The translations under genes and the position numbers were made by a program. A stretch of 53,332 nucleotides of DNA from Bifidobacterium breve (GTDB lineage Bacteria > Actinomycetota > Thermoleophilia > Solirubrobacterales > Solirubrobacteraceae): NCBI GenBank assembly GCA_945889475.1, contig CAMDBT010000010.1:1-53332 (forward strand), written 5' to 3'. This document shows positions 7,998 to 15,872 of this stretch, one piece after another; the first letter of the stretch is position 1, and each line of letters starts with the position of its first letter. Below the pieces are notes generated by a model. That model saw only the letters and a program-made list of their open reading frames with translations. It was not told the DNA's origin and made no database searches.

Positions 7998-8825
7998 ATG
8001 GGCGTTCTTGACGACAAGGTGGCGATCGTCACCGGCAGCGCGCGAGGCATCGGCCGGGCGACGGCGGAGATCCTCAGCGAGCACGGCGCGAAGGTGCTGA
8101 TCAACGACCTCGACGGCGACGTCGCCGCGCAGACGGCGTCGGAGATTGGCGGTGAGACGGCGGTCTTCGCAGGCGACCTAACAGACCCCGATGCACCGGC
8201 CAAGCTGGTCCAGACCGCGATTGATGCCTGGGGCAAGATCGACATCATCGTCAACAATGCTGGCTACACGCTCGACGCGCCGGTCCACAAGATGAGCGAT
8301 GACTGGTTCCAGCGGATGCTCGACATCCACGTCGTGGCGCCGTTCCGGATTGTCCGCGAGGCCGCCCCCTACCTGCGCGAGCCTGCCAAGCAAGAGAAAG
8401 AAGCCGGCACCGAGGTCTTCCGCAAGATCGTCAACGTCTCTTCGATCTCGGGAACGATGGGCAACGCTGGCCAAGCCAACTACGCGGCCGGCAAGGCAGC
8501 GGTCGTCGGCCTGACGAAGACGATGGCGAAGGAGTGGGGCCAGTTCAAGATCAACTGCAACGCCGTTGCCTTCGGCTACATCGAAACCCGTCTGACCGCC
8601 TCCAAGGATGAGGCGAACACGATGGAGATCGATGGCGAGACAGTTCAGCTAGGGATTCCGGACCAGATGCGCGGGATGGCATCGATGCTGATTCCGATCG
8701 GCAGGCCGGGCACGCCGGAGGAGGCCGCCGGTGGCGTCTTCTTCCTTTGCTCACCGTGGAGCAACTACGTCCACGGCCAGACGCTGAACATCACCGGTGG
8801 CCAGTTCACCGGAATGACAACCTAG
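7998..8825 (+). CDS. Short-chain dehydrogenase/reductase (FabG-like)
   Basis: A 275-residue classical SDR. The dinucleotide-binding motif is TGSARGIG (residues 12-19), the structural motif is NNAG (86-89), the catalytic serine lies in NVSSISG near residue 149, and the catalytic pair is Tyr162-x3-Lys166. The C-terminal segment VHGQTLNITGGQFTG is usual for beta-ketoacyl reductase-like SDRs. An insertion of about 15 charged residues (EPAKQEKEAGTEVFRK) precedes the catalytic serine strand; it is common in SDRs acting on CoA esters. A good ribosome site, AGGAG at 7984-7988, supports this start. It is monocistronic as far as can be seen, with a GC hairpin after the stop. Family members reduce or oxidise acyl or alcohol substrates; the substrate here is unknown. 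Confidence 0.9.
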   Translation: MGVLDDKVAIVTGSARGIGRATAEILSEHGAKVLINDLDGDVAAQTASEIGGETAVFAGDLTDPDAPAKLVQTAIDAWGKIDIIVNNAGYTLDAPVHKMSDDWFQRMLDIHVVAPFRIVREAAPYLREPAKQEKEAGTEVFRKIVNVSSISGTMGNAGQANYAAGKAAVVGLTKTMAKEWGQFKINCNAVAFGYIETRLTASKDEANTMEIDGETVQLGIPDQMRGMASMLIPIGRPGTPEEAAGGVFFLCSPWSNYVHGQTLNITGGQFTGMTT

Positions 8826-8827
8826 AA

Positions 8828-8846
8828 CCGCGCCGAGGCGGCGCGG
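8828..8846. terminator. GC-rich hairpin between convergent genes
   Basis: CCGCGCC (8828-8834) can pair with GGCGCGG (8840-8846) across a 5-base loop. It sits between the stops of the SDR gene (+) and the last secreted repeat gene (-), so it could act as a bidirectional terminator. There is no T-run, so this is a tentative call. Confidence 0.4.
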
Positions 8847-8852
8847 CCGCCG

Positions 8853-9491
8853 TTAGCCAGAGATCCGCTGCACCCTAAAGCCGACGCCTTTCTTGGCGAC
8901 AAACTTTGGCTGACCGATGGCGACCAGCGAGGTCCACGGCTTCGGCAGCGCCCGCGCGTCGTCCTGGGTGAGGAACTGATCGAAAAGCCCATACTTGCCG
9001 ACCACCTTGGCGCAGGAGATACCGAAGGCGTTGACTTGGTAGGTGCCTTTGAGGAAGAGGCGTTTGTCGATTGTCTGGTCGCTCGCGACCTTGAAGTTTG
9101 TGCAAGGCAGATTCTGAGGCCCTTGTGCTGGCCGAGCGAGCGATTTGGTAGTGACCTTCGTTGCCGTGAAGAAGGAACCAGCCTTGGCAGAGAACTTCAG
9201 TTTGCCCGTCGTGGCCGCGAGCTTCCACGGCTTCGGCAGCGTTGTTCTCTGATCCTGCGCGATGAACTGATCGAATAGCCCGTACTGGCCTGCGACAACC
9301 TCGCAGCTAACGCCAACGGCGGCGAGGCGGTAGCTACCTTTGGCGATCGCGCGGCTACCAATTTTGTCGTTGCTCAGCACCTTGGCGACGCCGCAGCTCT
9401 TCGGCTCAGCGGCCGACGCGAGCGGCGCTGTCAGCGCGACGCCAATCGCAAGCGGGAGCACAACTGGGAGCAGTCGTCGCAGCTTCAGCAT
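8853..9491 (-). CDS. Secreted protein with two copies of an unrecognised two-cysteine repeat
   Basis: A 212-residue protein with an N-terminal signal peptide (about residues 1-27, ending ASA). Two repeats follow, from Cys33 and from Cys130. Each starts with a Cys, carries a segment KVLSND or KVASDQ, a GSY/GTY motif, a second Cys 30 residues after the first (Cys63, Cys160), then GLFDQF, LPKPW and a closing F-x-V-like strand. The two copies share GLFDQF-x3-D-x5-LPKPW, which points to a recent internal duplication. The ATG at 9491 is chosen because it directly follows a signal-peptide-like start and lies 2 bases beyond the upstream gene's stop; an earlier in-frame start would overlap that gene. 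It is last in a three-gene unit with two related proteins. I know no named domain that fits, and no catalytic motif is visible. Confidence 0.82.
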   Translation of the reverse strand: MLKLRRLLPVVLPLAIGVALTAPLASAAEPKSCGVAKVLSNDKIGSRAIAKGSYRLAAVGVSCEVVAGQYGLFDQFIAQDQRTTLPKPWKLAATTGKLKFSAKAGSFFTATKVTTKSLARPAQGPQNLPCTNFKVASDQTIDKRLFLKGTYQVNAFGISCAKVVGKYGLFDQFLTQDDARALPKPWTSLVAIGQPKFVAKKGVGFRVQRISG

Positions 9492-9493
9492 CG

Positions 9494-10426
9494 CTACTGC
9501 CCCAGATACGGCGATAGCCTGAATCCGCTTGATCCGGCGGCGCTGCGGACAAACGAGCCTGTAGCGGCGCGCAGCCGCCACGGGCTTGGCAGCGCGCCGG
9601 AGCGCATGCCAAGCAAGGTGGGCAAGATCTTGACTGCCTCAGCGCAGTCGGTCGAGCCGAAGGTGGTGATCGAGTAGCGGCCCTTTTTGACCGTGAAGCG
9701 CTTGCCGATCGGGTCGTTGTTTTGGACTGTGAAGAACGGCCCGCAGCGGTACTCGCCGCGGGCCGGGTAGGTGCCGCCGCCGCTGGTGGTCGAGAAGGCG
9801 CGGCGCAGCGTGAAGCTGGTCGAGCCGCGCACAAACCGCACGCCGGGCGTACCAAACGACTCTACGCGCCAGCTGCCGTCAGGGTCGCCGGTGTGGTAGG
9901 CCAGAGCGAAGAAGTTGCGGGCTGCGGCGGCGCAGCCAAGCGAAGTTGACGAGCGCGATAGGCGGTAGCGGCCCGCGCCAACGTAGACCGGCCCGGCTTG
10001 CGCTCCCTGCACGAGCGTCAAGTATGGACAGGCAAGCCTCGATGGACCAGCGGCCGGGGCGCGGCTGACGCTGAAGCGCTGACCGGCGGAGTTGGAGAAG
10101 CCGACAGGCCCACTGACCGGCTTCCAAGTCAGCGGCAGCTTGGTGCCCCAGTTGCGCTGGAACTCCGTCAGCAGGCGCGCAGCTTCGCTGCAGTCGAGGT
10201 CAATTGTTGTGGCCAGCGTGTAGGCGCGCGCGGGGAGCGACATCGTTCCCGCCCGGGCCGCGTCAAGCACCTGATAGCTGCCCGGACATTTGGTTAGGCC
10301 GTTGCCTTCGGGCGCGGGCGCAATGTCCTGGGCGAGCGCCACGGCGGGCGCGCCGGCGAGAGCCGACGCGCAGACCGCAGCCACGAGCACAGAAACCGCA
10401 GGATGGCGAGAAACAGCTCGTTTCAT
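9494..10426 (-). CDS. Secreted protein with three copies of the same two-cysteine repeat
   Basis: A 310-residue protein with a signal peptide (roughly residues 1-33). Three repeats begin at Cys47, Cys133 and Cys228, each with a partner Cys at 79, 165 and 261. Shared marks are Cys-Pro/Gly at the start, a Gly-x-Tyr (AYTL, GRYRL, GRYSI) about 22 residues on, the second Cys followed by an Ala-rich helix (EAARLL, AAARNFF, AEAVKIL), a tryptophan (LPLTW, DGSW, LPSPW) and a final F-x-V/L strand. The copies are more diverged than those in the next gene. ATG at 10426 is preferred over GTG at 10432 because AAAGGG lies at a suitable distance upstream. It sits 13 bases after the first gene of the unit and 2 bases before the last. 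Function unknown. Confidence 0.8.
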   Translation of the reverse strand: MKRAVSRHPAVSVLVAAVCASALAGAPAVALAQDIAPAPEGNGLTKCPGSYQVLDAARAGTMSLPARAYTLATTIDLDCSEAARLLTEFQRNWGTKLPLTWKPVSGPVGFSNSAGQRFSVSRAPAAGPSRLACPYLTLVQGAQAGPVYVGAGRYRLSRSSTSLGCAAAARNFFALAYHTGDPDGSWRVESFGTPGVRFVRGSTSFTLRRAFSTTSGGGTYPARGEYRCGPFFTVQNNDPIGKRFTVKKGRYSITTFGSTDCAEAVKILPTLLGMRSGALPSPWRLRAATGSFVRSAAGSSGFRLSPYLGQ

Positions 10427-10439
10427 CGCCACCCTTTGA

Positions 10440-11072
10440 CTAACTCCCGACGCGCTTTACGCTGAAGCCGTCGCTTGGAGTGTTGTTCATGTAGAAGCTC
10501 TTCGCAGAGACGTTCATCTTCCACGGACGAGGCAGGTTGCCGGCCCAATCGTTGTTTAGGAAGTAGGCGAAATCGTGCGAAGCAGTCGCGCAGTTAAGCC
10601 CAGGAGTGTTGTGGCTTGCCAACTTGATCGTGTAGCTACCTGCTGGCAGCTGCATCGCACCGATGCGATCGTTATGCAGCACGCGGAAGGTTCCCGGGCA
10701 GACCAGGTTGCTCGGGGTCGGCCCTGGGTCGCTGCCAGGAGTTGCCTGGAAGTCGACGGTCGGCTTTGTCCCCAGCTTCGTGAAGCGTTTGCGATTGCCT
10801 GACAGGTTTCTAACCTGCCAGCCCTTCGACACCTTGCCAGCCTCGAGGAACTTCTGGAAGTACTTGGTTGTCTGCGAACAGGACATGCCGCTGTTGACCA
10901 TGTTGTATGGGCCAGCCGGGAACGAGACGCCGCTGATGTGGTCGTTGTGCATCACGCGGAACTGGCCGCATGCGCCCGAAGTGTCAGCCGTCGCGGCTTG
11001 AGCAGCAACGGGGAGCGCCGCGATTGCGAAGACGGATATGGACAGAGTTAGAAGGCTGCGAGTTTTAGTCAT
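10440..11072 (-). CDS. Secreted protein with two copies of the two-cysteine repeat, first gene of the cluster
   Basis: A 210-residue protein with a signal peptide (about 1-27, ending AQA). Two repeats start at Cys35 and Cys125, with second cysteines at 65 and 161. Both contain a strongly matching piece, FRVMHNDHI and FRVLHNDRI, followed by PAG-x-Y; the second also has LPRPW and ends FSVKRV. A Pro/Gly-rich linker (PGSDPGPTPSN) joins the units. The ATG at 11072 is used; an earlier TTG six codons upstream is possible. It begins a same-strand run of three paralogs and lies 53 bases after msrA, beyond a hairpin, so it may have its own promoter. Domain identity and role are unknown; even numbers of cysteines outside the cell suggest one disulfide per unit. 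Confidence 0.82.
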   Translation of the reverse strand: MTKTRSLLTLSISVFAIAALPVAAQAATADTSGACGQFRVMHNDHISGVSFPAGPYNMVNSGMSCSQTTKYFQKFLEAGKVSKGWQVRNLSGNRKRFTKLGTKPTVDFQATPGSDPGPTPSNLVCPGTFRVLHNDRIGAMQLPAGSYTIKLASHNTPGLNCATASHDFAYFLNNDWAGNLPRPWKMNVSAKSFYMNNTPSDGFSVKRVGS

Positions 11073-11106
11073 AGGCGTAGCGTTGCACAATAGGCGGCCG
11101 CCATGC

Positions 11107-11126
11107 GCCGGTTCGCGCGAGCCGGT
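11107..11126 (-). terminator. Hairpin directly after the msrA stop codon
   Basis: An eight-pair stem with a 4-base loop (GCCGGTTC and GAGCCGGT arms, two G-T pairs) begins at the msrA stop on the minus strand. It has no following T-run, as is common in GC-rich actinobacteria, and would separate msrA from the secreted-repeat genes. Confidence 0.4.
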
Positions 11127-11788
11127 CAGGCTGCCTGGCCGCTGCCGACTGGGCAGCTGACGCCCGTTCCACCAAGTCCGCAGTAGCCGTGCGGGACCTT
11201 GTGCAGGTACTGCTGGTGGTAATCCTCGGCGTAGTAGAACCGGCCTGCCGGGGCAATCTCAGTAGTGATCTCACCGATCCCGGCCAATTTCAGAGCCGCG
11301 CCGTAGCGCTCGGCCGAGGCCAATGCAGCGTGATGCTGATCCTCACCATCGCAATAGATCGCCGAGCGGTACTGCGTGCCAACGTCATTTCCCTGCCGCA
11401 TTCCGTGGGTCGGATTGTGCCCCTCCCAGAAAGCTGTGAGCAGATCCTCGTAACTGATCTGGGCTGGGTCGTAAGCCACGAGCACTGCCTCGGTGTGACC
11501 GGTCTGACCGGAGCAGGTCTCTTCGTAGGTTGGGTTGGGTGTCGTGCCGCCGGCATAACCGACCGCGGTGGAGACGACGCCCGGTATCTGCCAGAAGATC
11601 CGCTCCGCGCCCCAGAAGCAGCCGAGGCCAAAGACCGCGGTCCGCACGCCGTCACCGAACGGCGGCTTTAGCGGCGCGTCAAGAACGGCGTGGCGCTCCG
11701 GAATCCCCGGCAGCTCCGCTTCACGCCCCGGCAGCGTTTGCTCAGGGTCAGGAACGCTGAGCCCCGTAGCGATCGCGCGGCCCCACAT
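11126..11788 (-). CDS. msrA: Peptide-methionine (S)-S-oxide reductase MsrA
   Basis: A 220-residue cytoplasmic enzyme that repairs methionine-S-sulfoxide in proteins, regenerated by thioredoxin. The active-site motif GCFWG is present with catalytic Cys57, followed by [23 protein letters not shown] in outline, FWEGHNPTH and the QYRSAIYC strand. C-terminal cysteines in [14 protein letters not shown] are candidate resolving residues. An N-terminal extension of about 45 residues precedes the domain, as in other long-form MsrA proteins. The start is the ATG at 11788, two bases after the stop of the Bax-inhibitor-like gene, so the two are probably an operon. The frame stays open much further upstream, but that region is the other gene in a different frame. 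Confidence 0.95.
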   Translation of the reverse strand: MWGRAIATGLSVPDPEQTLPGREAELPGIPERHAVLDAPLKPPFGDGVRTAVFGLGCFWGAERIFWQIPGVVSTAVGYAGGTTPNPTYEETCSGQTGHTEAVLVAYDPAQISYEDLLTAFWEGHNPTHGMRQGNDVGTQYRSAIYCDGEDQHHAALASAERYGAALKLAGIGEITTEIAPAGRFYYAEDYHQQYLHKVPHGYCGLGGTGVSCPVGSGQAA

Positions 11789-11790
11789 AG

Positions 11791-12447
11791 CTAGCGGTTT
11801 CCGCCGCCGAAGATCGAAAGGAAGAAGAGGAAGACGTTGAAGACGGTCAGGAAGATCCCGGCTGCCAGCGGAATGACCTCCTGCTGACCGGCGCGGCGCA
11901 GACGGTTGAAGTCGAGCACCACAAAGAGACCGAAGATCGCGAGACCGAGGAAAGCGTAGATCATCGAGCCGCCGGGCATGCTGACAAAGAGCGTGACGAT
12001 GCCAAAGACGATCAGCCCCAGCAGCGCGAAGAAGGCGAAGCGGTAGAGGAAGGCCAGATCCTTGCGGATCGCATAGCCGCCGGCGCCGAGCGCAGCAACG
12101 AAGAGCGCCGTCGCCCCAACGGCCTGATAGACCGCGCTGGAGTCGTTTACGACGTAGTACTTGACGGTGTAGCCGATCGCGATGCCCAGCAGCAGGCCGA
12201 CCGCAAAGAGCAAGACCAGCGCCAGCTGCTGAAGCCCCTTGCTGTTTGCGACGTTGAGGCCGATCAGGCAACCGAACGCCGCGATCCACGGAAGCAGAGA
12301 CGAAAGCCCGCCAAGGTCGCGGCCAATGTAGGCACCGGCGGCAGCGAAGCCGCAGGTGATCGCGACCAGACCCATGACCTGGCCGAAGATCGCCAGTGAG
12401 CGCTCGCGCGTGGCTGGCTGGGAGACTGCAAATCCGGGGGTAGACAT
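11791..12447 (-). CDS. Bax inhibitor-1/YccA family membrane protein
   Basis: A 218-residue protein with about seven hydrophobic segments starting near residue 25 and ending in a short GGGNR tail. The order of helices, the GAYIG after the first helix and the C-terminal [12 protein letters not shown] segment followed by a last hydrophobic helix fit the YccA/BI-1 (TMBIM) family. Bacterial members act as pH-sensitive calcium leak channels (BsYetJ) or modulate the FtsH protease (YccA). It is upstream of msrA in a two-gene unit, which would link it to stress functions; this is inference. The promoter would lie in the 59-base divergent gap before the M29 aminopeptidase gene. Confidence 0.85.
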   Translation of the reverse strand: MSTPGFAVSQPATRERSLAIFGQVMGLVAITCGFAAAGAYIGRDLGGLSSLLPWIAAFGCLIGLNVANSKGLQQLALVLLFAVGLLLGIAIGYTVKYYVVNDSSAVYQAVGATALFVAALGAGGYAIRKDLAFLYRFAFFALLGLIVFGIVTLFVSMPGGSMIYAFLGLAIFGLFVVLDFNRLRRAGQQEVIPLAAGIFLTVFNVFLFFLSIFGGGNR

Positions 12448-12506
12448 AGCTCCATTCTAGATCAAGAGCGGGCGGCTGTGGGGCGCTCGGCCGATAGGCT
12501 GGCGCA

Positions 12507-13727
12507 ATGGCATCTCCCAGCGGCTTTGACGAGCAGACACTCGAGCGCTTCGCCGACCTGATGGTCGGCTTCGGCGCCAACGTGCAGAAGGGGCAGATCG
12601 TGGCAATCGGAGCCGAAATCGGCAAGGAAGAGGTGGCCCGCGCGCTAGCGGCGAGCGCCTACCGCCACGGCGCCCGCTTCGTTGACGTCGGCTACTTCGA
12701 CCCGCACGTAAAGCACGCCCGCCTTGCCGGCGCCGACCCGCAGACGCTGGATTTCGTACCGTCGTGGTACGGCGATCGAATCCTCGCGCTAGGCGACCAG
12801 CGCTGCGCGCGGATCGGCCTCAGCGGCCCGGTAGCGCCGGGACTGTTCGATGACATTGACCCGGCCTTGGTCGGTAAGGATCAGCTGCCGGCGGTGAAGG
12901 AGAGCGGCACTGTCGTCAACGACGCGACCACCAATTGGACGATCGGCCCCTGCCCCAGCCAAGATTGGGCCGAGCTCGTTTTCCCCGATCTTGAGCCGGC
13001 AGCAGCGCTGGAGCGGCTCGTCGAAGCCTTGGTCCACGTCTGCCGGCTCGACGAGGATGACCCGGTTGCCGCTTGGCGCGCTCGCGCCGCGGCGCTGATT
13101 GCGGCGGCCGAGAAGGTCACAGAGCGACGCTTTGATTCGCTCCACTTCGAAGGGCCAGGAACCGACCTCGTAGTTGGGCTACTGCCGACGAGCAACTTCC
13201 TCGCAGCGCAGTTTCAGACCGTTGACGGCATCGACCACATGCCGAACATCCCCTCGGAAGAGATCTTCTCGGTCCCCGACCCGCGGCGCACCGAAGGGGT
13301 AGTGCGAGCGACGAAACCGTTGGTGCTCGGCGGCTCGATCATCGAAGGACTTGAGCTGGAGTTCAAAGACGGCAGGGCGATTCGGATCGACGCCGACAAG
13401 AACGCTGAGATCCTGCGCGGCTACTGCGAGCGTGACGAGGGCGCCTCAAGGCTCGGCGAGGTGGCGCTTGTAGACGGCGAAGGGCGGATCGGCAAGCTCG
13501 GCACGACCTTCTTCGACACGCTGCTCGACGAGAACGCAGCCAGCCACGTTGCGCTTGGCTCCTCCTACGGGATGTGCCTCGACGGCGACGCTGACCGCGA
13601 GCGGATCAACCTCAGCCGAATCCACGTCGACTTCATGATCGGCTCAAACGACGTCGTCGTGACCGGCGTTGACGGCGACGGCGGCCGCAGCGCGATACTC
13701 AGCGAAGGCCGCTGGGCGATCGGCTGA
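12507..13727 (+). CDS. M29 family aminopeptidase (aminopeptidase T/AmpS-like)
   Basis: A 406-residue cytoplasmic metallopeptidase. The N-terminal half has the typical VQKGQIVAI start and the [16 protein letters not shown] segment. The C-terminal catalytic half shows the metal-ligand motifs [37 protein letters not shown] and [13 protein letters not shown], which contain the Glu, His, Tyr and Asp residues conserved in M29 enzymes. These peptidases remove N-terminal amino acids from peptides using two divalent cations. The gene is divergent from the Bax-inhibitor gene and lies just upstream of tRNA-Ser. A second M29 enzyme is encoded at 33042-34166. Confidence 0.93.
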   Translation: MASPSGFDEQTLERFADLMVGFGANVQKGQIVAIGAEIGKEEVARALAASAYRHGARFVDVGYFDPHVKHARLAGADPQTLDFVPSWYGDRILALGDQRCARIGLSGPVAPGLFDDIDPALVGKDQLPAVKESGTVVNDATTNWTIGPCPSQDWAELVFPDLEPAAALERLVEALVHVCRLDEDDPVAAWRARAAALIAAAEKVTERRFDSLHFEGPGTDLVVGLLPTSNFLAAQFQTVDGIDHMPNIPSEEIFSVPDPRRTEGVVRATKPLVLGGSIIEGLELEFKDGRAIRIDADKNAEILRGYCERDEGASRLGEVALVDGEGRIGKLGTTFFDTLLDENAASHVALGSSYGMCLDGDADRERINLSRIHVDFMIGSNDVVVTGVDGDGGRSAILSEGRWAIG

Positions 13728-13755
13728 AGTACGCTTCGACCCGAGCAGCAGCCCA

Positions 13756-13844
13756 GGAGAGGTGCCGGAGTGGTTGAACGGGCACGACTGGAAATCGTGT
13801 AACGGGGGTAACTCCGTTCGAGGGTTCGAATCCCTCCCTCTCCG
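13756..13844 (+). tRNA. tRNA-Ser (anticodon GGA)
   Basis: An 89-base serine tRNA. The 7-pair acceptor stem GGAGAGG/CCTCTCC is perfect, the anticodon stem is CACGA/TCGTG with loop CTGGAAA (anticodon GGA at 13790-13792), there is a long variable arm typical of serine tRNAs, and the T arm is GAGGG-TTCGAAT-CCCTC. The discriminator base is G and CCA is not encoded. It reads UCC and UCU codons. Two foreign-looking genes follow on the same strand. Confidence 0.97.
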
Positions 13845-13953
13845 CTTCGAAATGTGAAGCAACTACGCCGATCGGCCGCCGAACTCCGGCCCGGCTGCGA
13901 CAAGCACGCGCAGGATGCAGGCCGGCCGCGAAAGCCGCACTTATCTTGCCGAG

Positions 13954-14388
13954 ATGAGCGTTGAGATCGTCGGAACGCAATATCAGCGCTGGGCACGAGT
14001 GCTCTTCGCCTATGGATTTGCGATCGACGCCGCCGAATCGGCCTCATGGTGGGACGAGCAGGTCGCGCGAAGCCCTAGACGAGGAGCGCTACAGATCCGA
14101 GCCAGCCGTGTTGTCAGCGGCCTTCCGGACGTGATCATCGCGGTCGATGAAAAGTGGAGCGGCAGCGATCGTCGGAGCGCGCTCGAAGCAGCGAGCTACC
14201 ACGGGCAAACGGGTCATTACCTGCTCCGCCACGACCTCGATCCGTTCAAGCCGATCAGGCTCAGAACACACAGCCACCGGCATCCGCCGGATGCTGGCCG
14301 CAGAGAGCCAACGCAGCGACTGCCGACGCCAGAGGAGTTTGTTGCCGAGCTCGAGCGGTTGGTTGCCGAGCACCTAAATGGCCTGTGA
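13954..14388 (+). CDS. Unrecognised 144-residue protein next to tRNA-Ser
   Basis: I do not recognise this protein. It is soluble-looking, with an aromatic N-terminus (QYQRWARVLFAYGF), a middle strand pattern VVSGLPDVIIAVDEKW, a His/Arg-rich stretch (RTHSHRHPPDAGRR) and a helical C-terminus (PEEFVAELERLVAEHL). Codon choice differs from the surroundings: AGA, CGA and CTA codons occur together near 14070-14100, whereas flanking genes prefer CGC and CTG. That, and its position directly after a tRNA and before an excisionase-type HTH gene, suggest horizontal origin. The ATG at 13954 is chosen because it follows GAG and starts a sensible protein; an in-frame ATG at 13915 is possible. Confidence 0.6.
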   Translation: MSVEIVGTQYQRWARVLFAYGFAIDAAESASWWDEQVARSPRRGALQIRASRVVSGLPDVIIAVDEKWSGSDRRSALEAASYHGQTGHYLLRHDLDPFKPIRLRTHSHRHPPDAGRREPTQRLPTPEEFVAELERLVAEHLNGL

Positions 14389-14397
14389 GATCTGGGT

Positions 14398-14427
14398 TAC
14401 AAGTTTGGATTACCTCTATTACTTGTA
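14398..14427 (+). promoter_or_regulatory. AT-rich gap with inverted repeat upstream of HTH gene
   Basis: TACAAGT (14398-14404) and ACTTGTA (14421-14427) form an exact inverted repeat with a 16-base spacer. The 63-base gap is strikingly AT-rich for this genome and includes TATTAT (14426-14431), a possible -10 box with TTGGAT (14405-14410) as a weak -35 at a short 15-base spacing. It could be the operator of the HTH protein that starts at 14452. Confidence 0.45.
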
Positions 14428-14451
14428 TTATCTACGGACGCGAGCTAAGCT

Positions 14452-14898
14452 TTGAGGATCGATCTTCCGCAAGAGACTCACTACCTGAAGATCGCCCAGG
14501 TCGCAGACCGGCTAGGGCTTTCGCAGTCGACCGTCTACAAACTCTGTGAGCGCAAGCAGTTGCCGTCGGTCCGCGTGACAGCAAAGGCGATCCGCGTGCC
14601 GTCGTGGGTTCTCGACGCGTATCTCAAGAAGCTCAACGGCGAAGCGTTCAGCCCTCCTCCTCTGCGCCAAGAACGACGCGACATCGAGGCGGACGCGGTC
14701 GACTTTGAGCAGCGAACCTCGCTCAGCCCAGAAGATTGGCTGGCCAGTTGGAAGCGAGATGAGATTGACGACACGCGCGAGACGATGAGCCTGACGATCC
14801 GCTGCCTAGGCATTCTTGAGGCCCGTCGCACCGAGACCAGCGCCGGTGACGCTACCCAGGCAGTCAATCAGCGCGGCGCGCTGCGAACGAGTGGATAA
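14452..14898 (+). CDS. Excisionase-type helix-turn-helix DNA-binding protein
   Basis: A protein of about 148 residues with an N-terminal MerR/excisionase-like HTH (HTH_17): HYLKIAQVADRLGLSQSTVYKLCERKQLPSVRV, here spanning roughly residues 10-42, followed by RVPSWVLDAYL. The rest (about 65-148) is charged and of unknown fold. The start is a TTG two codons after an in-frame TAA, and no better start exists before the HTH; a weak ribosome site only is present. Such proteins serve as excisionases or transcription factors of integrated elements. The inverted repeat in the gap before it may be its binding site. The stop lies 7 bases before the start of the PI-PLC-like gene. Confidence 0.75.
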   Translation: MRIDLPQETHYLKIAQVADRLGLSQSTVYKLCERKQLPSVRVTAKAIRVPSWVLDAYLKKLNGEAFSPPPLRQERRDIEADAVDFEQRTSLSPEDWLASWKRDEIDDTRETMSLTIRCLGILEARRTETSAGDATQAVNQRGALRTSG

Positions 14899-14905
14899 TG
14901 GTCCG

Positions 14906-15868
14906 ATGAGCTCGAATAGGCGCCTGCTGACGACCGCCGTTCTCACCTGCGCGCTAGCTGCGCTCGCCCTCCCCGGCGCAGCGGCGGCCGCAAAGCCGGC
15001 CTGCAACGGGTCGGCGAAACTCTGCTCGCGGACGCTCGACAAGGTCGTGCTGCCCGGCAGCCACAACGCGATGTCGAGCGCCAGCCTCGGCTGGGGGATT
15101 CCTAACCACGGGATCGCGATCGAGCAGCAGCTAAGGCGTGGCATCCGCGCAATGCTGATCGACATTCACTACGGCGTGCCAGGCACATACGACCTCGGCG
15201 GCGGGCCGATCAAGTACGTACAGTCGACCAACGCCAGCGACCCCAAGCGCAAGCTCTACCTCTGCCACTCGACGTGCGAGCTCGGCTCAACACCGCTGGT
15301 TGACGGCCTCAAGCCGATCGCCTCATTCCTCAAGAGCCACCCGCGCGAAGTGCTTGTTTTTGTTGACGAAGACCACGTCGCGCCGGCCGAATTTGCCGCC
15401 GCTGCAACCAAGGCCGGGCTGCTCAAATACATCTACAAGGGCTCGCCGACACGGTTCCCGACGCTGGCGAAGATGATCGCAAGCGGCCAGCGCGTAGTGA
15501 TGACCTCAGAGTCCAAGACGGCGCCGGTCAAGTGGTACTTCGAGGCCTACAAGAAAACGCTGCGCGAGACTCCTTACTCGTTCGCCAGCAGCGCGCTGCT
15601 GACCGACCCGGGCGAGCTTGCCGTCAGCTGCCGAGCTGGCCGCGGCCCCGCCAACGGGCCACTCTTCCTAATGAACCACTTCGTGACGCGCAGCAACGGA
15701 ATCAGCTACGCCGAAGACTCGAGCATCGTCAACACCAAAGCCGCAATCATCGCTCGCGCTAACGCCTGCAAGAGCGCACGCGGCAAGATGCCGACGATTC
15801 TTGCCGTCAACAACGTTGAGATCGGCGACGTTGTCGGCGCAGCGAAGGCGCTCAACGGCCTGGGCTGA
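14906..15868 (+). CDS. Secreted PI-PLC X-domain-like phosphodiesterase
   Basis: A 320-residue secreted protein with a signal peptide (about 1-29, ending GAAAAA). The mature part resembles bacterial phosphatidylinositol-specific phospholipase C: LPGSHNAMS with His53 (first catalytic His), QQLRRGIRAMLIDIHYG (compare RYLDLR), LCHSTCELGS as the region of the second His, and VLVFVDEDHV. Further conserved-looking pieces are ANGPLFLMNHFVTR and PTILAVNNVEIGDVV. Several cysteines (33, 40 and later pairs) suggest disulfides. Family members cleave phosphodiester bonds of inositol phospholipids or related substrates without calcium; the natural substrate is unknown. ATG at 14906 is chosen because it gives a proper signal peptide; upstream in-frame codons overlap the HTH gene. 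Confidence 0.82.
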   Translation: MSSNRRLLTTAVLTCALAALALPGAAAAAKPACNGSAKLCSRTLDKVVLPGSHNAMSSASLGWGIPNHGIAIEQQLRRGIRAMLIDIHYGVPGTYDLGGGPIKYVQSTNASDPKRKLYLCHSTCELGSTPLVDGLKPIASFLKSHPREVLVFVDEDHVAPAEFAAAATKAGLLKYIYKGSPTRFPTLAKMIASGQRVVMTSESKTAPVKWYFEAYKKTLRETPYSFASSALLTDPGELAVSCRAGRGPANGPLFLMNHFVTRSNGISYAEDSSIVNTKAAIIARANACKSARGKMPTILAVNNVEIGDVVGAAKALNGLG

Positions 15869-15872
15869 CGGT

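Noticed and set aside
11789-12625. Upstream extension of msrA to a 499-residue protein
   Set aside because: The frame is open but overlaps the Bax-inhibitor gene in another frame on the same strand and encodes Arg/Leu-rich non-family sequence; the ATG at 11788 gives a normal MsrA.
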